The notes: generated by a model not told the origin, from the letters alone. A stretch of DNA of 64,000 nucleotides from Aeromicrobium sp. A1-2 (GCF_003443875.1 NZ_CP027482.1:806001-870000), one strand, 5' to 3'; positions 44,738 through 54,753 are shown, counted from the stretch's first letter. Numbers and translations: made by a program.

Positions 44738-44865
44738 CCTCGGGGCGCGCTCGGGAGGCCGCCGCGGCGATGCGAGACCTCAGCGCGGGCACATCCTCGT
44801 ATGCCATGAGCGAACAGCGGCGTTTTCGCGTGTGTTCGAACCTCGGGCCGTCTAGGTTTGGGAAC

Positions 44866-45483
44866 GTGAACACACCGGATACCAACAGCCCCATGTCGCC
44901 GAGAATGGCCGGCGAGGCCGGCCCGTCGGATCTCGACGGCCACATCTACCAGCGACTGCTCAAGGAACGCATCGTGTTCCTGGGCTCGGAGGTCCGCGAC
45001 TCCAACTCCAACGCGATCTGTGCGCAGATGCTGCTGCTCAACGCCGAGGACCCGCAGGCCGACATCTTCTTGTACATCAACTCCCCGGGCGGCTCCGTCG
45101 ACTCGGGCATGGCGATCTACGACACGATGCAGTTCATCTCCAACGACGTTGCGACGTTCGGCATGGGCCTGGCGGCCTCGATGGGACAGTTCCTGCTCGC
45201 CGCCGGCACCGCTGGCAAGCGCTACGCGTTGCCGCACGCGCGCATCATGATGCACCAGCCCTCGGGCGGCATCGGTGGCTCGGCGTCGGACATCAAGATC
45301 CAGGCCCAGCAGAGCGTGCTGCTCAAGAAGCAGCTCAACGAGCTGCAGGCACAGCACAGCGGCCAGACCGTCGAGCAGATCGAGCTCGACTCCGACCGCG
45401 ACCGGTGGTTCACACCGGAGCAGGCCAAGGAGTACGGACTCATCGATCACGTCGTCGCGAACGCAGGAGATCTGAACTCATGA
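44866..45483 (+). CDS. clpP1: ATP-dependent Clp protease subunit ClpP1
   Basis: Serine protease subunit of 205 residues from GTG 44866; ATG 44893 is an alternative. Catalytic triad: Ser in GLAASMGQFLL, His in MMHQPSGG, Asp in SDRDRWFT. INSPGGSVDSGMAIYD forms the substrate-binding strand. With ClpP2 it builds the two-ring ClpP1P2 peptidase of actinobacteria. Stop overlaps clpP2 by ATGA. Confidence 0.95.
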   Translation: MNTPDTNSPMSPRMAGEAGPSDLDGHIYQRLLKERIVFLGSEVRDSNSNAICAQMLLLNAEDPQADIFLYINSPGGSVDSGMAIYDTMQFISNDVATFGMGLAASMGQFLLAAGTAGKRYALPHARIMMHQPSGGIGGSASDIKIQAQQSVLLKKQLNELQAQHSGQTVEQIELDSDRDRWFTPEQAKEYGLIDHVVANAGDLNS

Positions 45484-46082
45484 GCTATTACATCCCGCAA
45501 TGGGAAGAGCGCACCTCCTACGGCTTCCGCCGCATCGACCCCTACACCAAGCTGTTCGAGGACCGCATCATCATGCTGGGCACCCCGATCAGCGATGACG
45601 TGGCCAACGCGGTCATGGCGCAGCTCATGTCGCTGCAGGCCATGGATCCCGACCGCGACATCAGCATCTACATCAACAGCCCCGGTGGTTCGTTCACCGC
45701 GCTGACCGCGATCTACGACACGATCCGCTACATCAAGCCGGACGTGCAGACGCTGTGCCTGGGTCAGGCTGCTTCGGCTGCCGCGATCCTGCTCGCGGCT
45801 GGCACACCGGGCAAGCGGCTGGCGCTGCCCAACAGCCGCATCCTGATCCACCAGCCCTATACCGAGGGCACCGGTGGACAGATCTCCGACCTCGAGATCC
45901 AGGCCAACGAGATCTTCCGGATGCGCGAGCTGATGGAGAAGATGCTCGCCGAGGCCACGGGCAAGCCGATCGAGGAGATCAGCAAGGACGTCGATCGCGA
46001 CAAGATCCTGACTGCGGAGCAGGCGGTCGAGTACGGCCTGGTCGACGAGGTCCTCAACACGCTCAAGGTTCCCGCGGTCTGA
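45480..46082 (+). CDS. clpP2: ATP-dependent Clp protease subunit ClpP2
   Basis: A 200-residue ClpP paralogue: LGQAASAAAILLAAG (Ser), LIHQPYTEGTGGQ (His), DVDRDKIL (Asp). The extended N-terminus YYIPQWEERTSYGFRRIDPY is typical of actinobacterial ClpP2, which docks ClpX. Cotranslated with clpP1. Confidence 0.95.
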   Translation: MSYYIPQWEERTSYGFRRIDPYTKLFEDRIIMLGTPISDDVANAVMAQLMSLQAMDPDRDISIYINSPGGSFTALTAIYDTIRYIKPDVQTLCLGQAASAAAILLAAGTPGKRLALPNSRILIHQPYTEGTGGQISDLEIQANEIFRMRELMEKMLAEATGKPIEEISKDVDRDKILTAEQAVEYGLVDEVLNTLKVPAV

Positions 46083-46199
46083 CGACACGCACGATCATGA
46101 CCGGCCCGGCGACCGCGACGAGACGGCATTTCGCCGCTAGGGTGAAACTGTCGACGTCCCGGTCGCGGGCCGGTTCACGCCAACGAAAGGAGTCTTCAC

Positions 46200-47471
46200 G
46201 TGGCACGCATTGGTGAGACCGCTGACCTGCTGAAGTGCTCCTTCTGCGGGAAGAGCCAGAAGCAGGTCAAGAAGCTCATCGCCGGTCCCGGCGTATACAT
46301 CTGTGACGAGTGCATCGACCTCTGTAACGAGATCATCGAGGAAGAGCTCGCCGAAGGTGCCGAGCTCAGCCTGGGCGAACTGCCCAAGCCGCACGAGATC
46401 TATGACTTCCTCAACGGCTACGTGATCGGCCAGGACGGCGCCAAGAAGTCGCTCGCCGTCGCGGTCTACAACCACTACAAGCGGGTCCAGGCGCAGGCCG
46501 GCAGCACGCGCGGCAAGGATGACCAGGTCGAGCTGGCCAAGTCAAACATCCTGCTGGTGGGTCCGACCGGCTGCGGCAAGACCTATCTGGCCCAGACCCT
46601 CGCTCGCATGCTCAATGTGCCGTTCGCGATCGCTGACGCCACGGCGCTGACCGAGGCGGGCTACGTCGGCGAGGATGTCGAGAACATTCTGCTCAAGCTG
46701 ATTCAGGCTGCGGACTACGACGTCAAGAAGGCCGAGACGGGCATCATCTACATCGACGAGGTCGACAAGATCTCGCGCAAGAGTGAGAACCCCTCCATCA
46801 CCCGTGACGTCTCCGGTGAGGGCGTCCAGCAGGCGTTGCTCAAGATCCTCGAGGGCACGACCGCCTCGGTGCCGCCGCAGGGCGGGCGCAAGCACCCGCA
46901 CCAGGAGTTCATCCAGATCGACACGACGAACGTCCTGTTCATCGTGGGCGGCGCCTTCGCGGGCCTGGACCAGATCATCGAGCAGCGCAGCGGCAAGACG
47001 AGCTTGGGCTTCAACACTGGCCCCGTCGACGTTGCCAAGACCGTGGCCCCGCAGAAGCTCTACTCCAAGGTGCTGCCGGAGGATCTGCTGAAGTTTGGCC
47101 TGATCCCCGAGTTCATCGGTCGCCTGCCGGTCATCGCCGCGGTCGACAACCTCGACAAGGAAGCGCTTGTCGCGATCCTCACCGAGCCACGCAACGCGCT
47201 GACCAAGCAGTACATCCGATTGTTCGAGATCGACGGTGTCGAGCTGGAGTTCAGCAAGGAAGCCAGCGACGCGATGGCCGATCTGGCCCTCGCCCGTGGC
47301 ACCGGCGCACGCGGTCTCCGGTCGATCATCGAGGCCGTGCTCGAGCCGGTGATGTACGAGATCCCGAGTCGCGATGATGTCGCCAAGGTCGTCGTGACCG
47401 AGGCGACGGTTGCCGGCACCGAGGGCCCGACGATCCTGACGCACGACGAGGTTGCCAAGAAGGCTTCCTGA
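46200..47471 (+). CDS. clpX: ATP-dependent Clp protease ATPase subunit ClpX
   Basis: AAA+ unfoldase of 423 residues that feeds ClpP. N-terminal zinc-binding domain (CSFCGKSQ...[11 protein letters not shown]), Walker [13 protein letters not shown], Walker [11 protein letters not shown], pore loop GYVG, and sensor 2 [11 protein letters not shown] 46200 has GAAAGGAG upstream. A 117-bp gap separates it from clpP2. Confidence 0.97.
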   Translation: MARIGETADLLKCSFCGKSQKQVKKLIAGPGVYICDECIDLCNEIIEEELAEGAELSLGELPKPHEIYDFLNGYVIGQDGAKKSLAVAVYNHYKRVQAQAGSTRGKDDQVELAKSNILLVGPTGCGKTYLAQTLARMLNVPFAIADATALTEAGYVGEDVENILLKLIQAADYDVKKAETGIIYIDEVDKISRKSENPSITRDVSGEGVQQALLKILEGTTASVPPQGGRKHPHQEFIQIDTTNVLFIVGGAFAGLDQIIEQRSGKTSLGFNTGPVDVAKTVAPQKLYSKVLPEDLLKFGLIPEFIGRLPVIAAVDNLDKEALVAILTEPRNALTKQYIRLFEIDGVELEFSKEASDAMADLALARGTGARGLRSIIEAVLEPVMYEIPSRDDVAKVVVTEATVAGTEGPTILTHDEVAKKAS

Positions 47472-47517
47472 ACGCAGCCCCTCGGGGCCGCGGCGGCTCT
47501 GCCGGTAGGTTGGTGGG

Positions 47518-48669
47518 ATGACTTCTGTCGACATCGCCCTGCTCGGCGCCACCGGTTTCACCGGCGGCCTCACCGCGGACTACCTCTCCACGCACCTCCC
47601 CGCAGGCTCGACGTGGGCGATCGCCGGACGCAACCAGGCCAAGCTCGAGGCCGTTGCCGAGCGGGTCCAGAACCTGGGTGGAGTGCGCCCCGAGATCATC
47701 TCGGCCGACATCGGCAACACGGACTCGATGGCGGCACTCGCCAGGAGCACCCGCGTTCTCATCACCACAGTGGGGCCTTACCTGCAGCACGGTGAGCCGG
47801 CCGTCAAGGCGTGCGCCGAGGCTGGAATCGCGTACGTCGACCTGACGGGAGAGCCGGAGTTCGTCGACCAGATGTGGCTCAAGTACGACGCCGTCGCCCG
47901 CGAGACCGGGGCCAAGATCATCCACGCGTGCGGCTTCGACTCGATCCCCTACGACCTTGGCGTGCTCTACACCGTCGAGCAGCTGCCCGAGGGTGTCCCG
48001 ATCTCGGTCTCCGGCTACATCCGGGCCGGCGGAACTGCATCGGGCGGCACCTACCACTCGGCGATCGGCGCGTTCTCACGTGTTCGCCAGGCCGGCAAAA
48101 CTGCCGCGGAGCGCAAGCGGTCCGAGGTCCGTCCCGAGGGTCGCAAGGTTCGCGGCGGGGGCAAGATCGGCCGGGGCGCCGGCGGCAAGGGGTGGGCGCT
48201 GCCGCTGCCGACGATCGATCCGCAGATCGTGCTGCGCTCGGCCCGCGCGCTGGAGCGCTACGGCCCGGAGTTCAGCTATCAGCACTTCGCCCAGTTCAAG
48301 CGGCTCCCGATGCTGGTCGGCACGATCGCCGGCGCGGGCGTGCTGCTGGCCGGCTCGCAGCTCAAGCCAACCCGATCCCTGCTGCTCAAGCTCAAGGACC
48401 AGGGCGACGGACCCGACGAGGCCAAGCGGGCCAAGTCGTGGTTCAAGCTGCGCCTCGTGGGCGAGGCCGGAGGCACGAGCGTCACGACCGAGGTCAGCGG
48501 CGGAGACCCGGGCTACACCGAGACTGCCAAGATGCTGAGCGAGTCGGCGTTGGCCCTGGCCTTCGACGACCTGCCAACGGTGTCGGGTCAGACGACGACC
48601 GCGGTCGCGATCGGCGACGCGTTGATAGCGCGACTCCAGCAAGCGGGCATCAACTTCCGCACGCTGTGA
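47518..48669 (+). CDS. Saccharopine dehydrogenase-like / trans-acting enoyl reductase-type protein
   Basis: A 383-residue protein with N-terminal Rossmann fold IALLGATGFTGGLTADYL and TVGPYLQHGEPAVKACAEAG, the pattern of saccharopine-dehydrogenase-like oxidoreductases. HACGFDSIPYDLGV and GYIRAGGTASGGT place it near the mycobacterial trans-acting enoyl reductase group. True function in lysine or lipid metabolism is not shown; no polyketide genes are nearby. Confidence 0.8.
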   Translation: MTSVDIALLGATGFTGGLTADYLSTHLPAGSTWAIAGRNQAKLEAVAERVQNLGGVRPEIISADIGNTDSMAALARSTRVLITTVGPYLQHGEPAVKACAEAGIAYVDLTGEPEFVDQMWLKYDAVARETGAKIIHACGFDSIPYDLGVLYTVEQLPEGVPISVSGYIRAGGTASGGTYHSAIGAFSRVRQAGKTAAERKRSEVRPEGRKVRGGGKIGRGAGGKGWALPLPTIDPQIVLRSARALERYGPEFSYQHFAQFKRLPMLVGTIAGAGVLLAGSQLKPTRSLLLKLKDQGDGPDEAKRAKSWFKLRLVGEAGGTSVTTEVSGGDPGYTETAKMLSESALALAFDDLPTVSGQTTTAVAIGDALIARLQQAGINFRTL

Positions 48670-48766
48670 GGACAACGGTGTGGGACGCCGTGTGACGAAC
48701 TCGTCGCGCGACCATCTCACACCGTTCCGGAAGGGCGCTGCCGGCGGTCCGTCGTAGGCTTGGAGC

Positions 48767-50167
48767 ATGGACTTCGCAGGATCCATCACCCACCTTCTGG
48801 CCTCGGGTGATGCTCCGCCCGGCCTGCTCCCCGCACGTGAGCAGATGGCCTTGTCGCTCGGCTGGCACATCATCCTGGCGTGCTTCGGCGTCGCTTTCCC
48901 GGCCATGATCTACGTCGTGCACCGGCGTGGACTCGTGCGCAACGACCCCGTCGCGCTGGCGCTCGCGCGCCGCTGGGCGAAGGTCTCGGCGGTGCTGTTC
49001 GCGATCGGCGCGGTGTCCGGCACCGTGCTGAGCTTCGAGATGGGCATCCTGTGGCCCGGGCTGATGGGCCGCTTCGGCGATGTGCTCGGCCTGCCGTTCG
49101 CGTTCGAGGGCCTGTCGTTCTTCGTGGAGGCGATCTTCCTGGGCATCTACCTGTACGGCTGGGACCGCATGCCGCCGCGCCGCCACCTGGCGATGCTCAT
49201 TCCGATGGCGGCAGCGGGGGTGGCCGGCACGTTCTTCGTCGTGTCGGTCAACGCATGGATGAACAATCCGACCGGCTTTCGGATCGTCGACGGCGTGGTC
49301 ACCGACGTGCACCCGTGGCAGGCGATGTTCAACGACGGCGTCTGGCTGCAGTTCGCGCACATGTGGGTTGGTGCGTTCATGGTGGTCGGCTTCGTGGTCT
49401 CCGGCGTCTACGCCGCGGGGATGCTGAGGGGTCGGCGCGACGCCCACCACCGGCTCGGCTTCACGGTGCCGTTCGTGTTCGCGACGATTGCTGCCGTGAC
49501 ACAGCCGCTGATCGGGCACGTCCTGGGTCTGCGGGTGGGTGACACCCAGCCGGCGAAGCTGGCGGCGTTCGAGCTGGCCACGACGACCGAGCAACCAGCC
49601 CCGCTCCGTCTCGGCGGGATCCTGATCGACGGCAAGGTCTACGGAGCGATTGACATCCCCAAGATCGGTTCCCTGATCGCCCGCAACTCCTTCGACAAGC
49701 CTGTGCCCGGGCTCGACACCATCCCGCTGGCGGACCAGCCGCCGGTCAACATCACTCATTTGGCCTTCCAGTCGATGGTCGGCATCGGCACGCTGCTGGC
49801 CGTCGCCGCGGTGATGTTCTGGGTGTTCCGCTGGCGGGGCCGCGACCTGCTGTCGAGTCGCTGGTTCCTGCGGGGATCGGTCATCGCGGGACCATTGGCG
49901 ATCATCGCGCTGGAGTGTGGATGGATCGCGACCGAGGTGGGTCGCCAGCCGTGGACCGTGTGGCAGGTGCTGCGCACCAACGAAGCCGCCAGCACCAGCG
50001 GTGGACTCTGGTGGAGCTATGCCGCGGCTGTCGTGGTGTATCTCGGCATGACGATCGGCGCCTTCGTCGTGCTCCGCTCGATGGCGCGACGCTGGCGAGC
50101 AGGCGAGGAGGATCTGCCGAGCCCGTACGGCCCGGCCGCACCGGTCGACGAGGAGGCAGGTCGATGA
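48767..50167 (+). CDS. cydA: Cytochrome bd quinol oxidase subunit I
   Basis: A 466-residue membrane protein with about nine helices. Haem ligands: His34 in LSLGWHIILACFG, a second His in FAHMWVGAFMVVG, and a Met in the later HLAFQSMVGIGT segment. GWIATEVGRQPWTVWQVLRT is the conserved quinol oxidase signature. The Q-loop is short, as in the CIO-like subgroup. Microaerobic or stress respiration. Overlaps cydB by ATGA; no cydDC exporter is in the window. Confidence 0.95.
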   Translation: MDFAGSITHLLASGDAPPGLLPAREQMALSLGWHIILACFGVAFPAMIYVVHRRGLVRNDPVALALARRWAKVSAVLFAIGAVSGTVLSFEMGILWPGLMGRFGDVLGLPFAFEGLSFFVEAIFLGIYLYGWDRMPPRRHLAMLIPMAAAGVAGTFFVVSVNAWMNNPTGFRIVDGVVTDVHPWQAMFNDGVWLQFAHMWVGAFMVVGFVVSGVYAAGMLRGRRDAHHRLGFTVPFVFATIAAVTQPLIGHVLGLRVGDTQPAKLAAFELATTTEQPAPLRLGGILIDGKVYGAIDIPKIGSLIARNSFDKPVPGLDTIPLADQPPVNITHLAFQSMVGIGTLLAVAAVMFWVFRWRGRDLLSSRWFLRGSVIAGPLAIIALECGWIATEVGRQPWTVWQVLRTNEAASTSGGLWWSYAAAVVVYLGMTIGAFVVLRSMARRWRAGEEDLPSPYGPAAPVDEEAGR

Positions 50168-51165
50168 GCCTTGCTGTGCTCGTGGCGGTGGCGATGTTTG
50201 CCGGGGTCGTGCTCTATGCCTTGTTCGGTGGGGCAGACTTCGGCTCGGGCTTCTACGACCTGACCGCAGGTGGCTCCCGGCGCGGCGGCGAGCTGAGAGC
50301 ACTGATCGACCACAGCATCGGCCCGGTGTGGGAGGCCAACCATGTGTGGCTGATCTACATCCTGGTGATCTGGTGGACCGGCTTCCCCGAGACGTTCGCG
50401 GCAGTGACGACGACACTGACCCTTCCCCTGGCCCTTGCCCTGGCCGGCATCGTCCTGCGAGGTGCGAGCTTCGTGTTCCGCAAGTACGCCGGCTCGCTGG
50501 CACAGGCGCGGCTCTTTGGCGCGGTGTTCGCCGGCTCGTCCCTGATCACACCGTTCTTCCTCGGCGCCGTGGCCGGCGCCGTGGCATCGGGGCGCGTCCC
50601 GGCTGCGGGCAACGGCGACCAGCTTGGCTCATGGCTGCATCCGACGTCGTTGTTCGGCGGTCTGATCGCCGTCGGCACCTGCGCATTCCTGGCCGGTGTC
50701 TTCCTCACCGCTGATGCGGCACGGTCGGGGCACTCGGGGTTGGCCGAGACGCTCCGGATCCGGACGCTCGGCGTCGGAATCGCCACAGGGGCGATCGTGT
50801 TCGCGGCGCTGATCCCCATTCGGCAGGATGCGCCGACCCTCAGCGACCGACTGCTCGGCTCAGCCGCACCGCTCATCGTGATCTCTGCCATGGCGGGCCT
50901 CGCGACCCTGGTCCTCGTGCACCGTCGGCACTACTCGCCCGCACGTCTGGGCGCGGTCGCTGCCGTGGCGTCGGTCGTGATCGGCTGGGGTGTGGCTCAG
51001 TATCCGTGGATGCTGGTCGACCAGGTCAGCATCCAGGACGCTGCCGGTGCGCCCGCCACGCTGCAGGGCCTGCTGGTCGTCGTCGCTCTCGCCGGGGTCA
51101 TCGTCGTGCCTGCGCTGGCGTACCTGTTCCGACTGACGCAGAGCGAGCCCTGGACGAGCGGCTAG
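50164..51165 (+). CDS. cydB: Cytochrome bd quinol oxidase subunit II
   Basis: A 333-residue integral membrane partner of CydA. Typical segments: YALFGGADFGSGFYDLTAGG, GPVWEANHVWLIYILVIWWTGFP, and FVFRKYAGS. It stabilises the haem groups bound by CydA. The TAG stop overlaps, in the opposite strand, the stop of the kinase gene, leaving no room for a terminator between convergent genes. Confidence 0.94.
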   Translation: MSLAVLVAVAMFAGVVLYALFGGADFGSGFYDLTAGGSRRGGELRALIDHSIGPVWEANHVWLIYILVIWWTGFPETFAAVTTTLTLPLALALAGIVLRGASFVFRKYAGSLAQARLFGAVFAGSSLITPFFLGAVAGAVASGRVPAAGNGDQLGSWLHPTSLFGGLIAVGTCAFLAGVFLTADAARSGHSGLAETLRIRTLGVGIATGAIVFAALIPIRQDAPTLSDRLLGSAAPLIVISAMAGLATLVLVHRRHYSPARLGAVAAVASVVIGWGVAQYPWMLVDQVSIQDAAGAPATLQGLLVVVALAGVIVVPALAYLFRLTQSEPWTSG

Positions 51166-52097
51166 AGCCGGACGACCTGGGGGAGTGGCGGCAGGTCTGC
51201 CGGAGTCGGCATCGTCGAGCCGGGGAGGGATGCCGCTGCGCTGCCGTACGCGATCGCAAGGGCCAGCCTGTCTGCCGGACCGGCGCCGTCCAGTGCTCCG
51301 ACGAGATAGCCGGCCAGGGCAGAGTCGCCGGCGCCGACCGTGCTGCGGGCGGTGATCGTGGGCGCAGGGGCGGACCAGAGGCCCTCGAGACTCATCAGCA
51401 GGGCGCCTTGACCGCCCAGGGTCAACAGGATCTCGCCGACGCCCCGATCGAGCAGGGGTCGGGCGGTTTCGTACGCCGTCTGTGGATCTCCCTCGAACAG
51501 GCTTGCCGGCACGTCCAGCAGTTCGCCGAGCTCGTCGGAGTTGGGTTTGATCAGGTCGATCCGTTCGGCCGCTCGGTCGAGTGTCTTGCGCAGCGAGGTG
51601 CCCGAGGTGTCGACCGCGATCTGCAGGCCGTCGCCGTGGACTGCCTCGACGACATCGGCGTACCAGCCTGCGTCGACCCCAGGTGGCAGCGAGCCGGACA
51701 GGACAGCCCACCTCGCGCCGACCGCCTCGCGGGCGACCTCCCGCACGAGTCGCTCGAGCTGCTTCGGCGACAGCGGGGATCCGGGCGCATTGATCTTCGT
51801 CGTGACCCCGTCGGGCTCCGCCAGAGTCAGGTTGACCCTGGCGGCCACGCCGGTCGGCACGGCCCGATGCGTCAGGCCCAGCTCACGCAGGCGGGTCATC
51901 AGGGGGTCGTCATGATCGCCGGGCAGGACCGCGACGGCCAGCTGACCGGCCGCCCGCACGACCTGGGCGACGTTGACACCCTTGCCCCCGGCCTGGTCGG
52001 CGGCGCTGACAGAGCGCATGACTCCGCCGCGGTCCAGCGGGCCACCGAGTCCGATCGTGCGATCGATGCTGGGATTGGGAGTCAGCGTGACGATCAT
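51162..52097 (-). CDS. fruK: 1-Phosphofructokinase/tagatose-6-phosphate kinase (PfkB family)
   Basis: A 311-residue hexose-phosphate kinase of the PfkB/FruK/LacC group: LTPNPSIDRTI start, AGGKGVNVAQVVRAAG, VLSGSLPPGV and TVGAGDSALAGYLVGA. LacC and FruK cannot be separated by eye, so fructose 1-phosphate or tagatose 6-phosphate are both candidate substrates. No fructose-specific EII gene is nearby; the window's only PTS permease is mannitol-type. Overlaps the DeoR gene by ATGA. Confidence 0.85.
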   Translation of the reverse strand: MIVTLTPNPSIDRTIGLGGPLDRGGVMRSVSAADQAGGKGVNVAQVVRAAGQLAVAVLPGDHDDPLMTRLRELGLTHRAVPTGVAARVNLTLAEPDGVTTKINAPGSPLSPKQLERLVREVAREAVGARWAVLSGSLPPGVDAGWYADVVEAVHGDGLQIAVDTSGTSLRKTLDRAAERIDLIKPNSDELGELLDVPASLFEGDPQTAYETARPLLDRGVGEILLTLGGQGALLMSLEGLWSAPAPTITARSTVGAGDSALAGYLVGALDGAGPADRLALAIAYGSAAASLPGSTMPTPADLPPLPQVVRL

Positions 52098-52861
52098 GCG
52101 AGAACGACCTTGATTCCGTGCTCGCGCAGTGCGGCCACGTCGCGGTCTGAGGCGCCCGTGTCGGTCACGACTACGTCGAGATCGTCGTAGGACGCGAAGG
52201 AGAAGACGTGGTCGGCGGAGAACTTCGACGAGTCGAACAGGGCGACGACCATGCGGGCTGACCGGGCGAGGGCCCGCTTGACCGCGGCCTCCTCCGCATC
52301 CGGCGTGCTCAGGCCGTGGCTGGGCGACGCGGCGTTCGTGGCGATGAAGCCCACGTCGACCTGGACCAGGGCGAGTGCGTCGACCGTGGCCTGTCCGACG
52401 GCCGCGGCGGTCACCCCACGCACTCGGCCGCCCAGGAGGTGCAGGCTGACCGAGGGGATGGCGCTGAGCTTGGTGGCCGTTGGCAACGCGTGCGTAATTG
52501 CCGTCAGCGGGTGGTCGAGTGGGATTGAGTCGACCAGATGGCTGATCGTGGTGCCGGCATCCATGACGACGCTTCCGCCGGGGTCGGGGAGGAACTCGAT
52601 CGCGGCCCGGGCAATGCGGTCCTTCTGCTCGGCATTGGTGCTGGACCGCTGCGCGAGACCGGGCTCGAGGACCATCAGGGCACGTGCAGCGACGGCGCCG
52701 CCATGGACCCGCTGGGCGAGTCCGTCGCGCTCCAGGACTGCGAGGTCGCGACGGATCGTCTCGCTGCTGACCTCGAGCTCGTCGGCCAGGTCCATGACTG
52801 AGAGCCGACCGTCATGCCGGAGTCGATCGGCGAGAAGCTGCTGTCGTTCTGCGGCGTACAC
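52094..52861 (-). CDS. DeoR/GlpR-family sugar regulator
   Basis: A 255-residue repressor: N-terminal helix-turn-helix YAAERQQLLADRLRHDGRLSV then LEVSSETIRRDLAVLERDGLAQRVHGGAV (classic DeoR signature), and a sugar-phosphate sensor domain with MDAGTTISHL and FIATNAAS. First gene of a two-gene unit with the kinase and divergent from ptsI. Effector is probably a sugar phosphate such as fructose 1-phosphate. Confidence 0.9.
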   Translation of the reverse strand: MYAAERQQLLADRLRHDGRLSVMDLADELEVSSETIRRDLAVLERDGLAQRVHGGAVAARALMVLEPGLAQRSSTNAEQKDRIARAAIEFLPDPGGSVVMDAGTTISHLVDSIPLDHPLTAITHALPTATKLSAIPSVSLHLLGGRVRGVTAAAVGQATVDALALVQVDVGFIATNAASPSHGLSTPDAEEAAVKRALARSARMVVALFDSSKFSADHVFSFASYDDLDVVVTDTGASDRDVAALREHGIKVVLA

Positions 52862-53017
52862 GGGGCTCCTCAGTGGATCTCGATGAAGCGATCATCACAA
52901 ACGTGGTTATGTGTGGTTTTCAGGCAATCTACATATTGTTTTACGTCCGAATGCGTGTAAAGTCAAGAAAACCTCGTGAGGTGCATCACAGCCCTCCGTG
53001 ACGCTCAAGGAGTCCAG
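52862..53017. promoter_or_regulatory. Divergent deoR/ptsI control region
   Basis: AT-rich for this genome. Contains ACGTGGTTATGTGTGGTTTT (52901-52920), and further on TTTACG and CGTGTAAA arranged as an imperfect inverted repeat (about 52940-52960). TGTGGTTTT recurs upstream of the mannitol PTS operon at 57728. Likely operator sites for the DeoR protein; no clear promoter boxes assigned. Confidence 0.4.
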
Positions 53018-54667
53018 ATGTCGACGATTCTCCATGGCAACGGTGTGGTTCCGGGCATTGGGGTCGGCCCTGTCGTCCGGCCGATGCCACGGCCCGAGAT
53101 CCCGCGGGACGAGGATGCCCCGGACCCCGAGGTGGGCGCGGCGCGATTCAGTGAGGCGGCCTCGCTCGTGGCTGACCGGCTAGCAGCGCGTGCGGGTCAG
53201 GCCAGTGGCGCGGCGTCCGAGGTGCTCATGGCGACGTCGTCGTTGGCTCGTGACCGTGGCCTCGTTGCTCTGGTCCACAAGCGACTCGACGAAGGCATGG
53301 GCATCTGCGCGTCGACGGCCGGCGCGATCGAGGAGCTCAGCGCGATGTTCGCCGCGGCCGGTGGATTGATGGCCGAGCGGGTGACAGATCTGCAGGACAT
53401 TCGCGACCGGGTCGTGGCCGAGCTGACGGGTCAGCCGGAGCCGGGCATCCCGACACCGGATGTCGCCTCGGTGCTGTGCGCCGACGATCTTGCCCCGGCC
53501 GACACCGCCGGTCTGGATCCAGCCTCGATCATTGCTATCGCGACATCGCTGGGCGGCGCGACGAGCCACACCACGATCATTGCCCGCCAGCTCGGCATCC
53601 CGTGCGTCGTGGGCACTGACGGCCTCGACGACATTGCCGAGGGCACCGCGGTGCTGGTCGACGGCTCGACCGGCGAGGTCATCCTGGACCCGGATCCAGA
53701 GCTCGCGCGCGTACGCACCGAGGCCGCCGCTGCGGTGGGGGCTGCTGCCGCCTCGTGGCTCTCGCCAGGGGCGACGTCTGACGGCCACTCGATCGATGTG
53801 CTCGCGAACGTGCAGGACGGGGCAGGAGCCCGGAGGGCCGCCGAGACGCAGGTCCAGGGCGTCGGCCTGTTCCGCACCGAGCTGTGCTTCCTCGATCGGG
53901 ATGTCGAGCCGACCGTCGCGGAGCAAGCAGAGATCTACCGCGAGGTCTTCGCGGCGATGGGGGACCGCAAGGTCGTGATCCGGACGCTCGACGCCGGATC
54001 GGACAAGCCGGTCAGCTTCGCGACGATCAAGGACGAGCCCAATCCCGCTCTGGGAGTGCGCGGCATGCGTCTGGGTATGCGCGACGAAGGACTCATGGAT
54101 CGGCAGCTCGACGCGATTGCGCTCGCAGCGGCCGAGTCAACCGGGCCGGTCTGGGTCATGGCGCCGATGGTGGCGACCGAGGACGAGGCCGAGTGGTTCG
54201 GAGCGAAGGTTCGCGCCCGAGATCTGGTGCCGGGCGTCATGATCGAGATCCCGAGCGCGGCGCTGCTGGCTGACCGCATCCTGCGGCACGTCGACTTCGT
54301 GTCGATCGGCACGAACGACCTGAGCCAGTACGCCTTCGCGGCCGATCGGATGTCGCCGTCGCTGTCCAGACTGACCGACCCCTGGCAGCCGGCGCTGCTG
54401 GCGCTGATCGAAAGGGTCGCCGGAGCCGGGCTCGACGCCGACAAGCCGGTCGGGGTGTGTGGCGAGGCGGCGGCAGATCCGCAGCTCGGCTGTGTCCTGG
54501 TCGGACTGGGAGTCAGCTCGCTCTCGTCCGCCGCGACAGCAGCGCCTCTGGTCGGCGCCACGTTGGCCGGGGTGACGCTCGAGGCCTGTCAGGCTGCCGC
54601 TCGGGCCGCCCTGGGCGCCAAGGGGCCCGCCGAGGCGCGCGAGGCCGCGGCTTCTCACCTCGGCTGA
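53018..54667 (+). CDS. ptsI: PTS enzyme I
   Basis: Phosphoenolpyruvate-protein phosphotransferase, 549 residues. Active-site His in GGATSHTTIIARQLGIPCVVG; PEP-binding barrel with GVGLFRTELCFLD, VIRTLDAGSDKPV, PGVMIEIPSAALLAD, SIGTNDLSQYAFAADR and CGEAAADP (proton-donor Cys). It phosphorylates HPr for the PTS permease nearby; no ptsH is visible in the window. Divergent from the DeoR gene. Confidence 0.95.
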   Translation: MSTILHGNGVVPGIGVGPVVRPMPRPEIPRDEDAPDPEVGAARFSEAASLVADRLAARAGQASGAASEVLMATSSLARDRGLVALVHKRLDEGMGICASTAGAIEELSAMFAAAGGLMAERVTDLQDIRDRVVAELTGQPEPGIPTPDVASVLCADDLAPADTAGLDPASIIAIATSLGGATSHTTIIARQLGIPCVVGTDGLDDIAEGTAVLVDGSTGEVILDPDPELARVRTEAAAAVGAAAASWLSPGATSDGHSIDVLANVQDGAGARRAAETQVQGVGLFRTELCFLDRDVEPTVAEQAEIYREVFAAMGDRKVVIRTLDAGSDKPVSFATIKDEPNPALGVRGMRLGMRDEGLMDRQLDAIALAAAESTGPVWVMAPMVATEDEAEWFGAKVRARDLVPGVMIEIPSAALLADRILRHVDFVSIGTNDLSQYAFAADRMSPSLSRLTDPWQPALLALIERVAGAGLDADKPVGVCGEAAADPQLGCVLVGLGVSSLSSAATAAPLVGATLAGVTLEACQAAARAALGAKGPAEAREAAASHLG

Positions 54668-54701
54668 GCCGGACCCACCGGACGGATCCTCACCGGGACA
54701 G

Positions 54702-54741
54702 CGAGACGCCCCGACCGCACGCAGCAGGTCGGGGCGTCTCG
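54702..54741. terminator. Bidirectional terminator between ptsI and dehydrogenase gene
   Basis: CGAGACGCCCCGACC (54702-54716) pairs perfectly with GGTCGGGGCGTCTCG (54727-54741) around a 10-nt loop: a 15-bp stem between two convergent genes. No U-tract. Confidence 0.8.
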
Positions 54742-54753
54742 GATCGGGACTTC

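Noticed and set aside
44738-44865. ClgR-type operator upstream of clpP1
   Set aside because: TTTTCGCGTGTGTTCGAA resembles the expected TTCGC-GCGAA palindrome only in one half; not strong enough to call.
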